Source: Devosia sp. A16 (GTDB lineage Bacteria; Pseudomonadota; Alphaproteobacteria; Rhizobiales; Devosiaceae). Taken from it: a stretch of DNA of 64,000 bases. Shown here piece after piece: positions 51,590 through 62,208 of the stretch (positions are counted from its first letter, which is position 1; each line of letters opens with the position of its first letter). The notes beneath the pieces were generated by a model. It saw only the letters and a program-made list of their open reading frames with translations. It made no database searches and was not told the DNA's origin. The translations under genes were made by a program, and so were the position numbers. The stretch is taken from NCBI RefSeq assembly GCF_001402915.1, contig NZ_CP012945.1, positions 372,001-436,000 on the forward strand, in the 5' to 3' direction.

Positions 51590-52600
51590 TCAGTTCCTGA
51601 CCGGCTTGCCCGCCTTGTCGAAACGGTAGATCTTGCCGGGGATCGGGGCGATCGAGATGTCGGAGTCGGGCTGGTGGAGGTGGGTGCCTTCCTGGCGCAC
51701 GATGATGGGGTCACCACCGGCGCCGATATCGACATAGACATAGCTGTCCGAGCCGAGGCTTTCGGAGTGCACCACCTTGCCCTTCCAGGCACCGTCGCGG
51801 TCGGCGATCTCGATATGCTCGGAGCGCACGCCGATGGTGTTGGCGCCGAACTTCGAAGCGATCTCGCCATTGAGGAAGTTCATCTTGGGCGAGCCGATGA
51901 AGCCGGCGACGAACAGAGATTGCGGGTTCTCATAGAGCTCGAGGGGCGTGCCCACCTGCTCGACCAGGCCGTCGCGCAACACGCAGATGCGGTCGGCAAG
52001 CGTCATCGCTTCGACCTGGTCGTGCGTCACGTAGACCATCGTCGAGCTGTTCATCTGGTGATGGAGCTTGGCGATCTCGAGCCGGGTCGCGACGCGCAGC
52101 GCCGCATCGAGGTTGCTGAGCGGCTCGTCGAACAGGAACACTTTCGGGTCGCGCACGATAGCGCGGCCGATGGCGACGCGCTGGCGCTGCCCGCCCGAGA
52201 GCTGCTTGGGCAACCGGGCCAGATACGGGGTGATCTGCAGCAGCTCGGCCGCCTTTTCCACCCGCTGCTTGATCGCTTCCTTGCTCGACTTGGCCAGCTC
52301 CATGCCGAACGCCATGTTCTCGTACACCGTCATGTGCGGGTAGAGCGCGTAGGACTGGAACACCATGGCAATGCCGCGCTTCGACGGTGCCAGCGCGTTG
52401 ACCAGCGTGCCGTCGAAGGTCATCTCGCCCGAGGTGATGTCCTCGAGTCCGGCCATCAGGCGGAGCAGCGTGGACTTGCCGCAGCCGGAGGGGCCGACGA
52501 AGACCATGAACTCGCCCGAGAAGATTTCGAGATCGACGCCCTTGATTACATCGACGAGGCCGAAGGACTTCTTGATGTTCTTGAGTTCGATATGCGCCAT
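51590..52600 (-). CDS. thuK: ABC transporter ATPase ThuK (MalK/UgpC type)
   Basis: A 336-residue sugar importer ATPase. Walker A GPSGCGKST, signature LSGGQRQRVAIGRAI, Walker B VFLFDEPLSNLD and switch His in VTHDQ are present. The C-terminal TOBE/regulatory domain (ANTIGVRSEHIEIADRDGAWKGKV) is typical of the CUT1 class. It begins four bases after thuG and energises ThuF/ThuG. Confidence 0.93.
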   Translation of the reverse strand: MAHIELKNIKKSFGLVDVIKGVDLEIFSGEFMVFVGPSGCGKSTLLRLMAGLEDITSGEMTFDGTLVNALAPSKRGIAMVFQSYALYPHMTVYENMAFGMELAKSSKEAIKQRVEKAAELLQITPYLARLPKQLSGGQRQRVAIGRAIVRDPKVFLFDEPLSNLDAALRVATRLEIAKLHHQMNSSTMVYVTHDQVEAMTLADRICVLRDGLVEQVGTPLELYENPQSLFVAGFIGSPKMNFLNGEIASKFGANTIGVRSEHIEIADRDGAWKGKVVHSESLGSDSYVYVDIGAGGDPIIVRQEGTHLHQPDSDISIAPIPGKIYRFDKAGKPVRN

Positions 52601-52604
52601 GGAT

Positions 52605-53444
52605 TTAGCCCTTTACGCCGCCGGCGGTCAGGCCGGAAATGATCTTGCGCTGGAAGACGAGGACGAGGATCACCAGCGGTACGGTGACGATCACCGATGC
52701 CGCCATGATCGCGCCCCACGGGATTTCGTGCTGCGTGCCGCCCGACAGCAGCGCAATGGCCACCGGCACGGTGCGGGTCGCATTGGACGAGGTGAAGGTC
52801 AGGGCGAACAGGAACTCGTTCCACGCTCCAATGAAGGCGAGCAGCCCCGTCGTCACCAGGGCCGGCCACATCAGCGGCATGAACACCCGGGTGATGATCA
52901 CCCACGGCGTCGCGCCATCGACGATGGCCGCCTCTTCGATCTCGATCGGCAGATCGCGCATGAAGGTGGTGAGCACCCACACGGTGAACGGCAGCGTGAA
53001 GATGGTGTAGGAAAAGATCAGCGCCCAGGGCGTGTTGTAGATGCCGAGGAAGCGGATCACCTCGAACAGGCCGGCCAGCACCGCGATCTGCGGGAACATC
53101 GAGACCGCGAGGATGGTCATCAGGATCAGCCCCCTGCCCCGGAACCGCACCCGGCTCAGCGCAAACGAGGCGGTCACCGCCAGGAACAGCGCCAGCAGCA
53201 CCGTGACCGAGGCGACGAAGATCGAGTTCAGCACGTTGCGCGGGAAATCGCCGACGTTCAGCACGGCCGCGTAATTGTCGAGCGAGAACGAGGTCGGCCA
53301 GTACGATACCCGGAACAGGTCGGTGCCTGATTTGAAGCTGGTCAGGATCGCGTAGTAGAACGGGAACACCGCCACCACCACGATGAACAGCACCAGCGCA
53401 TAGAAGGCGACGCGCTTGGTGATCGCCCACAGGTCCATCGTCAT
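52605..53444 (-). CDS. thuG: Sugar ABC transporter permease ThuG
   Basis: A 279-residue CUT1 permease of the MalG class with six membrane spans. The EAA-like loop EEAAIVDGATPWVIITRVFMPLMWPAL contacts ThuK. It overlaps thuF by one base (TGATG). The MalG-type N-terminus (VAFYALVLFIVVVAVFPFYYAILTSFK) is clear. Confidence 0.92.
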   Translation of the reverse strand: MTMDLWAITKRVAFYALVLFIVVVAVFPFYYAILTSFKSGTDLFRVSYWPTSFSLDNYAAVLNVGDFPRNVLNSIFVASVTVLLALFLAVTASFALSRVRFRGRGLILMTILAVSMFPQIAVLAGLFEVIRFLGIYNTPWALIFSYTIFTLPFTVWVLTTFMRDLPIEIEEAAIVDGATPWVIITRVFMPLMWPALVTTGLLAFIGAWNEFLFALTFTSSNATRTVPVAIALLSGGTQHEIPWGAIMAASVIVTVPLVILVLVFQRKIISGLTAGGVKG

Positions 53445-54424
53445 CAGCGGTCTCCCCCGTCGAACCGGACCTTGCCCAGCCAGATATAGAGCCCGGTCAT
53501 CACCGCGATCATCAGGAACAGCAGCGTCGACTGCGCCGAGCCGTAGGCGAACTTGTCGAAATCGAACAGGTTCTCGCGCGAAATCACCGACATGGTCTTG
53601 GTGGCCTTGCTGTTGGGCGTCAGCACGTAGATCAGGTCGAAGATGCGCATGGCGTCGAGCAGGCGGAAGATCACCGCCACCATCACCGCCGGCCGCACCA
53701 GCGGCAGGGTCACCTTGAAGAACACCTTGACCGGGTGGACGCCGTCGATCTTGGCCGCCTCATACACATCCTTGGGCACCATCTGCAGCCCAGCGAGGAT
53801 GAGCAGCGCCATGAACGGCGTGGTCTTCCAGATATCGACGATCAGCACCGCGGTCATCGCGGTATCGGCCGTGGCCGTCCAGGCGACTTTCTGGCTGATG
53901 ATGCCGAGGCTCAGGAACAGGTCGTTGATGATGCCGAACTGGTCGTTCAGCATCCAGCTCCACATCTTGGCCGAGACGATTGTCGGGATGGCCCACGGGA
54001 TCAGGATGGCGGCGCGCACGATGCCGCGCCCCTTGAATTCGGCGTTGAGCACCAGCGCCACGATCATGCCGATGACGGTTTCGAGCGTCACCGAAATCAC
54101 CGCGAAGCGCAGCGTATTGCCCACTGCGTTCCACCAGGCCGGATCGACCAGGAGGCCGGAAAATACCGTGCGGCCGCTCTTCAGCGTGGTCCAGCTCAGG
54201 TAATTCTTGAAGCCGACGAAATCGCCGCCATAGAGGTTGTTCAGCGAGGTGTTGGTCAGCGAAAAGTAGATCGTCCTGAGCAGCGGCCACCCCGCGACGA
54301 TGGCCAGCGCCACCAGCATCGGCACCAGGAACCACATGGCCGCGGCAACGCGCGACTTCATCAGCTCGGACTGGATCTTGGGCTGCGTGCGAACGACGGT
54401 ACCGGCTGTGGCTTCAGCGGTCAT
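53444..54424 (-). CDS. thuF: Sugar ABC transporter permease ThuF
   Basis: A 326-residue CUT1 permease of the MalF class: MWFLVPMLVALAIVAGWPLLRTIYFSLTNTSL at the N-terminus, and the EAA loop YEAAKIDGVHPVKVFFKVTLPLVRPA. The ATG at 54424 is preferred; the frame runs slightly further to 54454 into the intercistronic hairpin. Confidence 0.92.
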   Translation of the reverse strand: MTAEATAGTVVRTQPKIQSELMKSRVAAAMWFLVPMLVALAIVAGWPLLRTIYFSLTNTSLNNLYGGDFVGFKNYLSWTTLKSGRTVFSGLLVDPAWWNAVGNTLRFAVISVTLETVIGMIVALVLNAEFKGRGIVRAAILIPWAIPTIVSAKMWSWMLNDQFGIINDLFLSLGIISQKVAWTATADTAMTAVLIVDIWKTTPFMALLILAGLQMVPKDVYEAAKIDGVHPVKVFFKVTLPLVRPAVMVAVIFRLLDAMRIFDLIYVLTPNSKATKTMSVISRENLFDFDKFAYGSAQSTLLFLMIAVMTGLYIWLGKVRFDGGDR

Positions 54425-54448
54425 TGGCTCCCCCTGCTGCAGAGACAA

Positions 54449-54478
54449 CGGCACGGGCAGCTGGCGCCGCCCGTGCCG
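54449..54478 (-). other. Hairpin between thuE and thuF
   Basis: CGGCACGGGC and GCCCGTGCCG form a 10-base stem just after thuE. Such hairpins often protect binding-protein mRNA so that more receptor than permease is made. Confidence 0.6.
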
Positions 54479-54494
54479 GATCGTCAGGCGCGCC

Positions 54495-55760
<1,266 letters not shown>

Positions 55761-55893
55761 TATTCTTCCTCCCAAAGGACAGACATGACCGGGAGGCAGC
55801 CAAACGCGATCGACGCCTTGCGGCGCAGATCGGCAGTCAGTTCCTCCCACCAAAACGCCGCGATCGAGGGCTGATCTTACAGCCGAACTCTTC

Positions 55894-55905
55894 CAAAGCG
55901 CTTTG
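55894..55905. promoter_or_regulatory. LacI-type operator before thuE
   Basis: CAAAGCGCTTTG, a perfect 12-base palindrome with the central CG of LacI-family operators, 134 bases before thuE. Likely bound by the divergent regulator. The rest of 55761-56250 is AT-richer than its surroundings and holds promoters but no gene. Confidence 0.7.
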
Positions 55906-56130
55906 AGTGGAAACCTATCCAGAGGGGTCAAATGCTGTCAAGCAGGATTCGCCCGCCAATCGTTAACGTCACAATTGACGATAGAAATACGCACGATATT
56001 TCAATATGTTGCACGGACCGCCGAGTTAACGCCGCCAAACCACCGCAATCTGCGTGAGGTACGAACATCAGAAATGATGGGGCCGTTACGACCTGACGAT
56101 CGTGTTTTCAAACTGCCTTGCGTTTGCTTT

Positions 56131-56144
56131 TCAAATCGCTTTGA
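56131..56144. promoter_or_regulatory. LacI-type operator before the regulator gene
   Basis: TCAAATCGCTTTGA, a near-perfect palindrome matching the core of the thuE operator, 107 bases before the regulator start. It suggests autoregulation or looping between both sites. Confidence 0.65.
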
Positions 56145-56250
56145 ATGCGGCCCTTGGTGAGGAGGGCGTCTGGCTGTAGGCTCCGCTTGGGGCTTGGTTC
56201 GCGAGTGGAACACCACCGCGCGCCGCAGTAGGCGCGAAACGCATTTGGTG

Positions 56251-57273
56251 ATGAAACTCAAAGACTTGGCCGCGGAGCTGGGGCTGTCGCAGACGACGGT
56301 CAGTCGTGCCCTGAACGGCTTTCCGGAGGTCAACGAGGCGACCCGCCAGCGCGTCAGCGAGGCGGCCCGCCGGCACGGCTATCGGGCCAATGTCAGTGCC
56401 CGCCGCCTCGCCACCGGCCGCTCCGGGGCCATCGGCGTCACCCTGCCCCTGCAGCGCTCGCTGCATTTCGGGCCGCACACCTCGGAGTTCCTCTCCGGCA
56501 TTTCCGAGCGCATGGCGCAGCACGATATCGACATCGTGGTCACCCCGATCGATGCCGATGACGAAGTGCCGGTGTTCCGCCGCCTCGTCGCCAGCAAGCG
56601 CGTCGACGCCCTGGTGCTGTCGGCCCCGACGCCCGATGACGAGCGCATCGCGGCGCTCACCGAACTCGGCATGCCGTTCCTGATGCATGGGCGCGCCGAC
56701 AAGGTCAAAATCCCGCACGCCTGGCTCGATATCGACAACGAGGGTGCCTTTCGCCGCGCCACCAGCCACCTGCTCGATCTCGGCCATACGCGCATCGCCA
56801 TGATCAACGGGCCGGAAGACCAGACCTTCGCCATTCACCGCCTGCGCGGCTTCCGCAGCGCCATCGAGGCCCGCGGGCTCACGCCCGATCCGCAACTGAT
56901 CGGCGGCGGCCGCTTCACCGACGAGAACGGCTTCCGCCTGGCGCAGGCATTTCTCGAGCGTCGCCCCCGCCCCACCGCCTTTCTCGCCGGCTCGATGATG
57001 ACGGCGCTCGGCGTCTTCCGCGCCATCCGGCTCGCCGGGCTGGAACTGGGCAGGGACGTGTCGATGATCGCCCACGACGACGTCTTCCCCTATCTCAACG
57101 CCGACAACATGGTCCCCTCGATGTCGACCACCCGCTCCTCGATCCGCGCCGCCGGCGCCCGCATCGCCGAGCTGCTGCTGCAGATGCAGGACGGCAAGCC
57201 ACCGGAATCGATCCACGAACTCTGGCCGGTGGAACTGGTGCTGCGCGAGTCGACGGGGCCGGCGCCGAAGTAG
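56251..57273 (+). CDS. thuR: LacI-family repressor (ThuR-like)
   Basis: A 340-residue regulator: MKLKDLAAELGLSQTTVSRALNGFPEVNEATRQRVSEAARRHGYRAN is the LacI HTH and hinge. The ligand domain follows (GAIGVTLPLQRSLHFGPHTSEFLSGISERM ... WLDIDNEGAFRRATSHLLDLGHTRIAMINGP). The ATG at 56251 begins exactly at the HTH; the frame extends 19 residues upstream without similarity. It is divergent from thuE and most likely represses the operon. Confidence 0.9.
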   Translation: MKLKDLAAELGLSQTTVSRALNGFPEVNEATRQRVSEAARRHGYRANVSARRLATGRSGAIGVTLPLQRSLHFGPHTSEFLSGISERMAQHDIDIVVTPIDADDEVPVFRRLVASKRVDALVLSAPTPDDERIAALTELGMPFLMHGRADKVKIPHAWLDIDNEGAFRRATSHLLDLGHTRIAMINGPEDQTFAIHRLRGFRSAIEARGLTPDPQLIGGGRFTDENGFRLAQAFLERRPRPTAFLAGSMMTALGVFRAIRLAGLELGRDVSMIAHDDVFPYLNADNMVPSMSTTRSSIRAAGARIAELLLQMQDGKPPESIHELWPVELVLRESTGPAPK

Positions 57274-57285
57274 GCTAGCTTCACA

Positions 57286-57420
57286 GAGCCGGTGGCTGTG
57301 GACCCCCACCCCTGTCCCCTCCCCGCAAGGGGGAGGAGACCCTCACACTGATATCGCAGTCCGCGTCTCCCTCCCCCTTGCGGGGAGGGATTAAGGGTGG
57401 GGGTCCACAGCCACCGGCTC
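57286..57420. repeat. Long inverted repeat with perfect ends (GACCCCCACCCC family)
   Basis: Perfect outer arms GAGCCGGTGGCTGTGGACCC and GGGTCCACAGCCACCGGCTC enclose the CCCACCCC unit pair. It is the copy with the longest intact ends and separates the regulator from the convergent PP2C gene. Confidence 0.9.
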
Positions 57421-57435
57421 ATCCCACTAGCCCCC

Positions 57436-58218
57436 TCACCCCGACGGCATTAGCCCCGGCACCGGATTGTCCACCTGCCAGGCGATCACCGTGGAGCTGT
57501 CGGCGCCGCCCAGCCGATGCACCTCCGCAAGCATGGCGGCAATCGACCCAGACAAGCCAACCGGCGACAGCAGCTCGCGGCTGAGCCGTGCCGGATCCTC
57601 GAACGGCCGGTCGCCGACCTCCAGCAGCCCGTCGGTCACCATGGCGATTGTGTTGATCCCCTGCCGCAGTTGCCGGATGCCGGTGGAAAAGCACGGCACC
57701 TCGAGCGCGAGGCTGCTCCGCTCCCCGACCCACTCGAAATAGTTGCGCACCGTGAGGGTGAACTGCCCCAGCCGCCGGAGTTCGGGATGCAGCAGATAGA
57801 GCTGGTTGTCGCCGATCGACAGCCACATCAGGTAACCGCCACGCTGGAAGCAGACGAGGCACGCCGTCTCGCCACGAACCCGCGCCAGGCGGTCGACACC
57901 GCCGAGCAGCAGTCGCGTCACCGCCCCCTGCACGTCCAGCAGCGATGGTTCGGGCCGCTCGATCAGCGCCAGCAATTCCGCCTTCCCAGTTTCGAACAGC
58001 TCGAGCACTGCATCGGCGCTCTCCGAACTGGCGTGCGCGTCGAGGATGACAGCGAAGACCCAGTCCTTGCCGGCCCACACCAAGGCCGCATCCTCGTTCT
58101 TGCTAGCGCCCATCCTGGCATTGCCACCACAAAGGCCGATGGCGACCTGTCCGGCTGCGTGAATGCGTGGCCCGGCAAGGCACGGATCGGCTCTGCCGCT
58201 CCAGACGAAATCCTGCAT
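57436..58218 (-). CDS. PP2C-like serine/threonine phosphatase domain protein
   Basis: A 260-residue protein with a PP2C-type layout: ARMGASKNEDAALVWAGKDWVFAVILDAHAS holds the first acidic metal-site residues (ED and the Asp of LDAH, a variant of DGxG). MWLSIGDNQLYLL corresponds to the GDSR motif, AMVTDGLLE to the SDG motif, and GGADSSTVIAW to the terminal DN(A/S)T motif. The variants differ from strict PP2C consensus, so activity is not certain. The ATG at 58218 is used; a longer frame covers a repeat. Confidence 0.8.
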   Translation of the reverse strand: MQDFVWSGRADPCLAGPRIHAAGQVAIGLCGGNARMGASKNEDAALVWAGKDWVFAVILDAHASSESADAVLELFETGKAELLALIERPEPSLLDVQGAVTRLLLGGVDRLARVRGETACLVCFQRGGYLMWLSIGDNQLYLLHPELRRLGQFTLTVRNYFEWVGERSSLALEVPCFSTGIRQLRQGINTIAMVTDGLLEVGDRPFEDPARLSRELLSPVGLSGSIAAMLAEVHRLGGADSSTVIAWQVDNPVPGLMPSG

Positions 58219-58299
58219 GATATGCCCCCTGCGGTTCGTTACGATAGCATCACAAGTGCCCAAGGCGCTCCCTTTGCCCTGTCCGTGCAAAGTGCGTCC

Positions 58300-58348
58300 C
58301 CTCGCCCCTCTGGGGAGAGGGCCAGGGTGAGGGGCAGCCAAGCACGCG
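58300..58348. repeat. Short G+C-rich repeat before the PP2C gene
   Basis: CCCCTCGCCCCTCTGGGGAGAG followed by GGGTGAGGGG, of the same type as 6080-6270. The rest of 58219-58424 is unremarkable. Confidence 0.55.
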
Positions 58349-58424
58349 GGGCGTGCCTCGATCATGGAATATCTGGGCCACGCCGGACGCGCTTGTCGTG
58401 CCCTCCAGCGCCGACCCTCCCCGC

Positions 58425-59522
58425 CTAAACCGCTCTCAACAGCCGCAGATGATTGTCGAAATTCAGCTCGAATGTCGTCAGCGGCGCCGGCGAGCCGGCG
58501 AGGCCGTCCAGCGCCCCGGTGCCGCTCGAGGCCAGCAGCCCAACGCTGTCGGGCGCAATGCCGCAGCCGCTCTCGAGCCCCAAGCTGGCGACGACCGTCG
58601 CCGTATCGGGGTCGATGGCGAGAATGGTGCTGCCCTCCGGCGAGGAGACGCCGATCAGCCCGCCATCGGCCGAGGCGGCGACCGAGCCGATATAGTTGCG
58701 CAGTTCGGCAAGCGTCGTGCGGGGCAGCTCGATCAGCTGGATCTTGCCGTCACGCGTGGCGTAGCCGACCAGTTGCGGACGATCGACCGCCGGTCCGCGG
58801 AACTGACAGCCGAACCACACGCGGCCTTTATGGTCGAATGCCATATGGCGGATCGACAGCTGATGCAGCCCGCCATCGAGCCGCAATTGCCCGATCAGGT
58901 CGCCCGAGCGCCGGTCGACGAAAACGATCGAGGGGTCCATGGTCTCGAGGTTGAGCTCGGCTCGGCCATAGTCGGGGTGCGTCTCGATCCCGCCATTGGC
59001 GACGACGAAGGTCTCGCCGTCGGGCATCAGCAGCATCTCGTGCGGGCCGGTGCCGAAAGTGTTGAATTCGCCGATCCGCCTGTAGCCGCCGGCGACGTCG
59101 TAGACGCCGATCACCCCGCGCGCGTTGTGGAAATCGTTCTCGGTCGCATAGAGCAGCTTGCCGTCGGGCGAGAAGGCGCCGTGGCCGAAGAAGTGCCGAC
59201 CCTCGACGCTCGTCAGCGTCTTCGGCTTCACCGCGCCACGGGGATCGAAGATCACCGCGAAAGTGCCGGGCTGGCGGGCGAACACCACCCCCTGCCCCGT
59301 GGCCGGCGAGAAGGTGATGTCGTGCCCGCGGTCGGGCAGGTCGACGGTCGAGATCACTGCCCCCGCCTCGTTCACCAGCACGGCGCCGAACCCGCCCTCG
59401 CGCTTCTGGATCGAGGAGGCAAAGACCAGTTCGGCCCGCTCCAGCGCCTCGGCGCGGCGCGGCAGCAGCGCCGCGGCGAACCCGGCTCCGGCAGCTTTGA
59501 GAAAGGCCCGGCGCTGCCACAT
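58425..59522 (-). CDS. DUF1513 Tat-exported beta-propeller protein
   Basis: A 365-residue protein with a twin-Arg signal (MWQRRAFLKAAGAGFAAALLP). A DUF1513 domain with propeller-like repeats follows (GHDITFSPATGQGVVFARQPGTFAVIFD, GHGAFSPDGKLLYATENDF, GTGPHEMLLMPDGETFVVANGGIETHPDYGR, LHQLSIRHMAFD). It begins two bases after the imelysin gene and ends the four-gene imelysin operon. DUF1513 proteins are constant companions of bacterial imelysins; function unknown, likely iron-related. Confidence 0.9.
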   Translation of the reverse strand: MWQRRAFLKAAGAGFAAALLPRRAEALERAELVFASSIQKREGGFGAVLVNEAGAVISTVDLPDRGHDITFSPATGQGVVFARQPGTFAVIFDPRGAVKPKTLTSVEGRHFFGHGAFSPDGKLLYATENDFHNARGVIGVYDVAGGYRRIGEFNTFGTGPHEMLLMPDGETFVVANGGIETHPDYGRAELNLETMDPSIVFVDRRSGDLIGQLRLDGGLHQLSIRHMAFDHKGRVWFGCQFRGPAVDRPQLVGYATRDGKIQLIELPRTTLAELRNYIGSVAASADGGLIGVSSPEGSTILAIDPDTATVVASLGLESGCGIAPDSVGLLASSGTGALDGLAGSPAPLTTFELNFDNHLRLLRAV

Positions 59523-59524
59523 GG

Positions 59525-60598
59525 TCAATCTCCGTCGAGCGACGAGAACCCGACCGACAGACCCAGCGCCGCCGCGAGGTTCTCGCCCAGAATGGTATCG
59601 AGCGACTGGGTCACGATCACCAGGTAGTCTAGCGCCTTTTTCTGCTTGGGGTCCGTCAGCGCCTGCTCCAGCGGCGCCGTCACCGCCTTGCCGGCCCGTT
59701 CGGCATTGCCGAACTCGAAGCTGGCGCTGTTGGCAACCCAGAGCTGGTCCGCCGGCACCGCCTCGGCGATGCGGGATTTCTCCAGCAGCGCCTGCAGCCC
59801 TTCGAAATTGGCGACGATCGAGGGCACGGTCATATCCGAGCGCCAGAACAGTGCCGATTTCGGCTTCGCCGCCGCGCCGTCGCGACCGAGGAATGGCAGC
59901 AGCCGCTGGTCGCGGACCGTCTCGGTGCCGTGCGCGAGCAGCCCGGTCAGCGCCTCGGCGACCTCGCGAAAGCTGCGATAGTCCGGATCGCTCTCCGACG
60001 GCGCGAGCAGGCGCTTGGAAATCCCCTCGGGGTCGTTCCACTCCGACGACAGCGTCGCCGCGGTTGCCGCCTGCAGCGTCGTGATGGCCCGCGCATAGCG
60101 ACAACGGAAATCGCCGTCGGCGCTCGTCAGCTGCTCGGCGCCGGTGCCGAACAGCAGGAACTCGAGCGCTCCCAGCCCCTGCATGGCGACGCTCTTGTTG
60201 CCGAGCTTGCCGGGGTCGGTGGCATCGGGCTCGGCATTGGCGAGCACGCCCTGCACCTGCTTCAGCGCAATGCCCTTCCGGTCGGGCCAGAACAACACCT
60301 TGTCGTAGCGGTTTTCCACCATCAACGGTCCGAGCCGATAGAGCTCGACCCGCGACCAAGCGGTGACCGCAGCCTTGAACTGCGTGCGGGCCGCCGCCAG
60401 CGTTGCCTCGGACGGCGTGCCGCAGAGCGCGGCGACATCGCGCTCCAGCCCCGTCGTCTCCACCGCGTATTGCGCGAACCCGGGCCGGATCGCCTCGGTG
60501 ATCGCCAGCGACACCACCTGCTCGGCGGTGAGCTTCGGTTCCTCGGCCGCAACCGGAACGGCCGCCAGTGCGAGGAGAAAGACAAACAACAGGCGCAT
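59525..60598 (-). CDS. Imelysin-like periplasmic protein lacking the GxHxxE motif
   Basis: A 357-residue M75 (imelysin/EfeO-like) protein with a signal peptide (MRLLFVFLLALAAVPVAAEEP). At the position of the family GxHxxE motif it reads GLGALEFLLFG, so the His is missing. The ATG at 60598 overlaps the stop of the di-haem gene (TGATG); a GTG one codon upstream is also possible. It pairs with the intact imelysin at 62209-63459, as in many iron-regulated clusters. Confidence 0.9.
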   Translation of the reverse strand: MRLLFVFLLALAAVPVAAEEPKLTAEQVVSLAITEAIRPGFAQYAVETTGLERDVAALCGTPSEATLAAARTQFKAAVTAWSRVELYRLGPLMVENRYDKVLFWPDRKGIALKQVQGVLANAEPDATDPGKLGNKSVAMQGLGALEFLLFGTGAEQLTSADGDFRCRYARAITTLQAATAATLSSEWNDPEGISKRLLAPSESDPDYRSFREVAEALTGLLAHGTETVRDQRLLPFLGRDGAAAKPKSALFWRSDMTVPSIVANFEGLQALLEKSRIAEAVPADQLWVANSASFEFGNAERAGKAVTAPLEQALTDPKQKKALDYLVIVTQSLDTILGENLAAALGLSVGFSSLDGD

Positions 60599-62109
60599 CA
60601 CAGCGACTCCAGGAAAGCGATTAGATCATCGCGCTGGGATTTCGGCATGTTTGCGAACGCATCGCGCGATTTCTGCGCCTCGCCGCCATGCCAGAGAATG
60701 GCCTCGGTAAGGTTGCGCGCCCGCCCGTCATGCAGGAACTCGGTATGGCCGGAGACCGCCTCGGTGAGCCCGATCCCCCAGAGCGGCGGGGTCTTCCACT
60801 CATATCCGTCGGCATCGCCCTCGGGGCGGTTGTCGGCCAGCCCCTCGCCCATGTCGTGCAGCAGCAGGTCGGTATAGGGCCAGATCAGCTGGAACTTGTG
60901 CGCCTCGGTCGGCGCTTGGCGCGAGGTCACGTATTTCGGCGTGTGGCAGGCCGTGCAGTTGGCGCTGTAGAACGCCTGCTTGCCGCGCAGCACCTGCGGG
61001 TCGCCGACCTTTCGGCGTTGCGGCACGCCCAGGTTCTGCGAATAGAAGGTCACGAGGTCGAGCACCGGATCGGGCGCCTCGGATACGCCCAGTCGCGCCT
61101 GCTCGCCGGTCGGCGCGGCGAGGCACTCGGCTTCAGCCGCGGTGCAATCGCCATGAGGCTTCATCACCAGCGGCGTCGAAATCCCGATATCGCCGGCAAA
61201 CGCATCGGCCGACTGCGCCCGGATGCTGGCAGCGCCCGCCTTCCAGCCGAAGCGGCCCACTTCGCGCTGCCCGCTCAGCGGGTCGAGCACCATGTTGGGG
61301 CGACCGGAAATGCCATCGCCGTCGCGATCGTCCGCGTCGGCTCTGGCGAGAAGGTCTTCGGCCGGGATCTGCTCCAGCAGCCCGAGCCCGATCATCTGCG
61401 GCGCCACGCGCGGGCTCAGCATCACATCCTCGGCCATCGGGCCATAGGCGAGGTCGGCAACCGAATAGCTCGGCCGGCGCAGCGTAACCACCGTGCCATC
61501 GCCCAGCGTCACCGGCTCGTCGGCATAGCTGATCACCATCCGGCCCTCGGGCTTGATCCCCTGGATGGCGAAATTCTGCAGCTGGCCGCCATAGGTCGGC
61601 TCGGCAATCACCTTGGCGCCACCATCAGCCAGGGTCGTGCGGTCGGCCTCGTCCCGCGGCGGAATCGACAGCCTGAGGAACATCGACGCCGCATCGTCGT
61701 CCGGCCCGGCCGGGGTGTGCCCCCGCCCGTCCTTGAGGTGGCAGTTCTGGCAACCCCGCGCGTTGAACAGTGGGCCCAGCCCGTCCGAAGCCTCGGTGGA
61801 CGCCGGCGCCGACACCCAGAGCTTGGTGAACAGCCCATTGCCCAGCTTGAACGTCTCTTCCTCGGCAAAGCTCAGATTTGCCGACGAGAACGAAAAGATG
61901 TCGCGATTGACCCGCTTCTTCACGGTCGCGGCGCCGGCCGGCAACTGCTCGAAATTCTCCGGCTTGGAGAAATCGGTGGTCGGCGCGGTGACGCTGCGGA
62001 CCCGCTGGAGGTCCTTGGGCGTCAAATCGGAACGGGTCCCGCCGTCGCTGGCGACGGCGAGACCCGCAATAAGGGTTATGACCAGGAAAACGGTCAAGCG
62101 CTTGTGCAT
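60598..62109 (-). CDS. Di-haem thiol oxidoreductase-like protein (DUF1111)
   Basis: A 503-residue secreted protein (MHKRLTVFLVITLIAGLAVAS signal) with two c-type haem motifs, CQNCH (about residues 120-124) and CTACH (about residue 370). Family parts are GLGPLFNARGCQNCHLKDGRG, GRFGWKAGAASIRAQ and LWGIGLTEAVSGHTEFLHDGRA. It is related to MauG-like di-haem peroxidases. It stands between the two imelysin genes, and this gene order recurs in alphaproteobacteria. The exact reaction is unknown. Confidence 0.92.
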   Translation of the reverse strand: MHKRLTVFLVITLIAGLAVASDGGTRSDLTPKDLQRVRSVTAPTTDFSKPENFEQLPAGAATVKKRVNRDIFSFSSANLSFAEEETFKLGNGLFTKLWVSAPASTEASDGLGPLFNARGCQNCHLKDGRGHTPAGPDDDAASMFLRLSIPPRDEADRTTLADGGAKVIAEPTYGGQLQNFAIQGIKPEGRMVISYADEPVTLGDGTVVTLRRPSYSVADLAYGPMAEDVMLSPRVAPQMIGLGLLEQIPAEDLLARADADDRDGDGISGRPNMVLDPLSGQREVGRFGWKAGAASIRAQSADAFAGDIGISTPLVMKPHGDCTAAEAECLAAPTGEQARLGVSEAPDPVLDLVTFYSQNLGVPQRRKVGDPQVLRGKQAFYSANCTACHTPKYVTSRQAPTEAHKFQLIWPYTDLLLHDMGEGLADNRPEGDADGYEWKTPPLWGIGLTEAVSGHTEFLHDGRARNLTEAILWHGGEAQKSRDAFANMPKSQRDDLIAFLESL

Positions 62110-62208
62110 GTCTCGCACTCTAGGCTTCCCGGCCATGGGTCGGGATGAAACGCAGCAGCGCGGATTCTGGCAACCCGCGATGCTGATAAAGCTCTGGAAA
62201 ACGTGCCC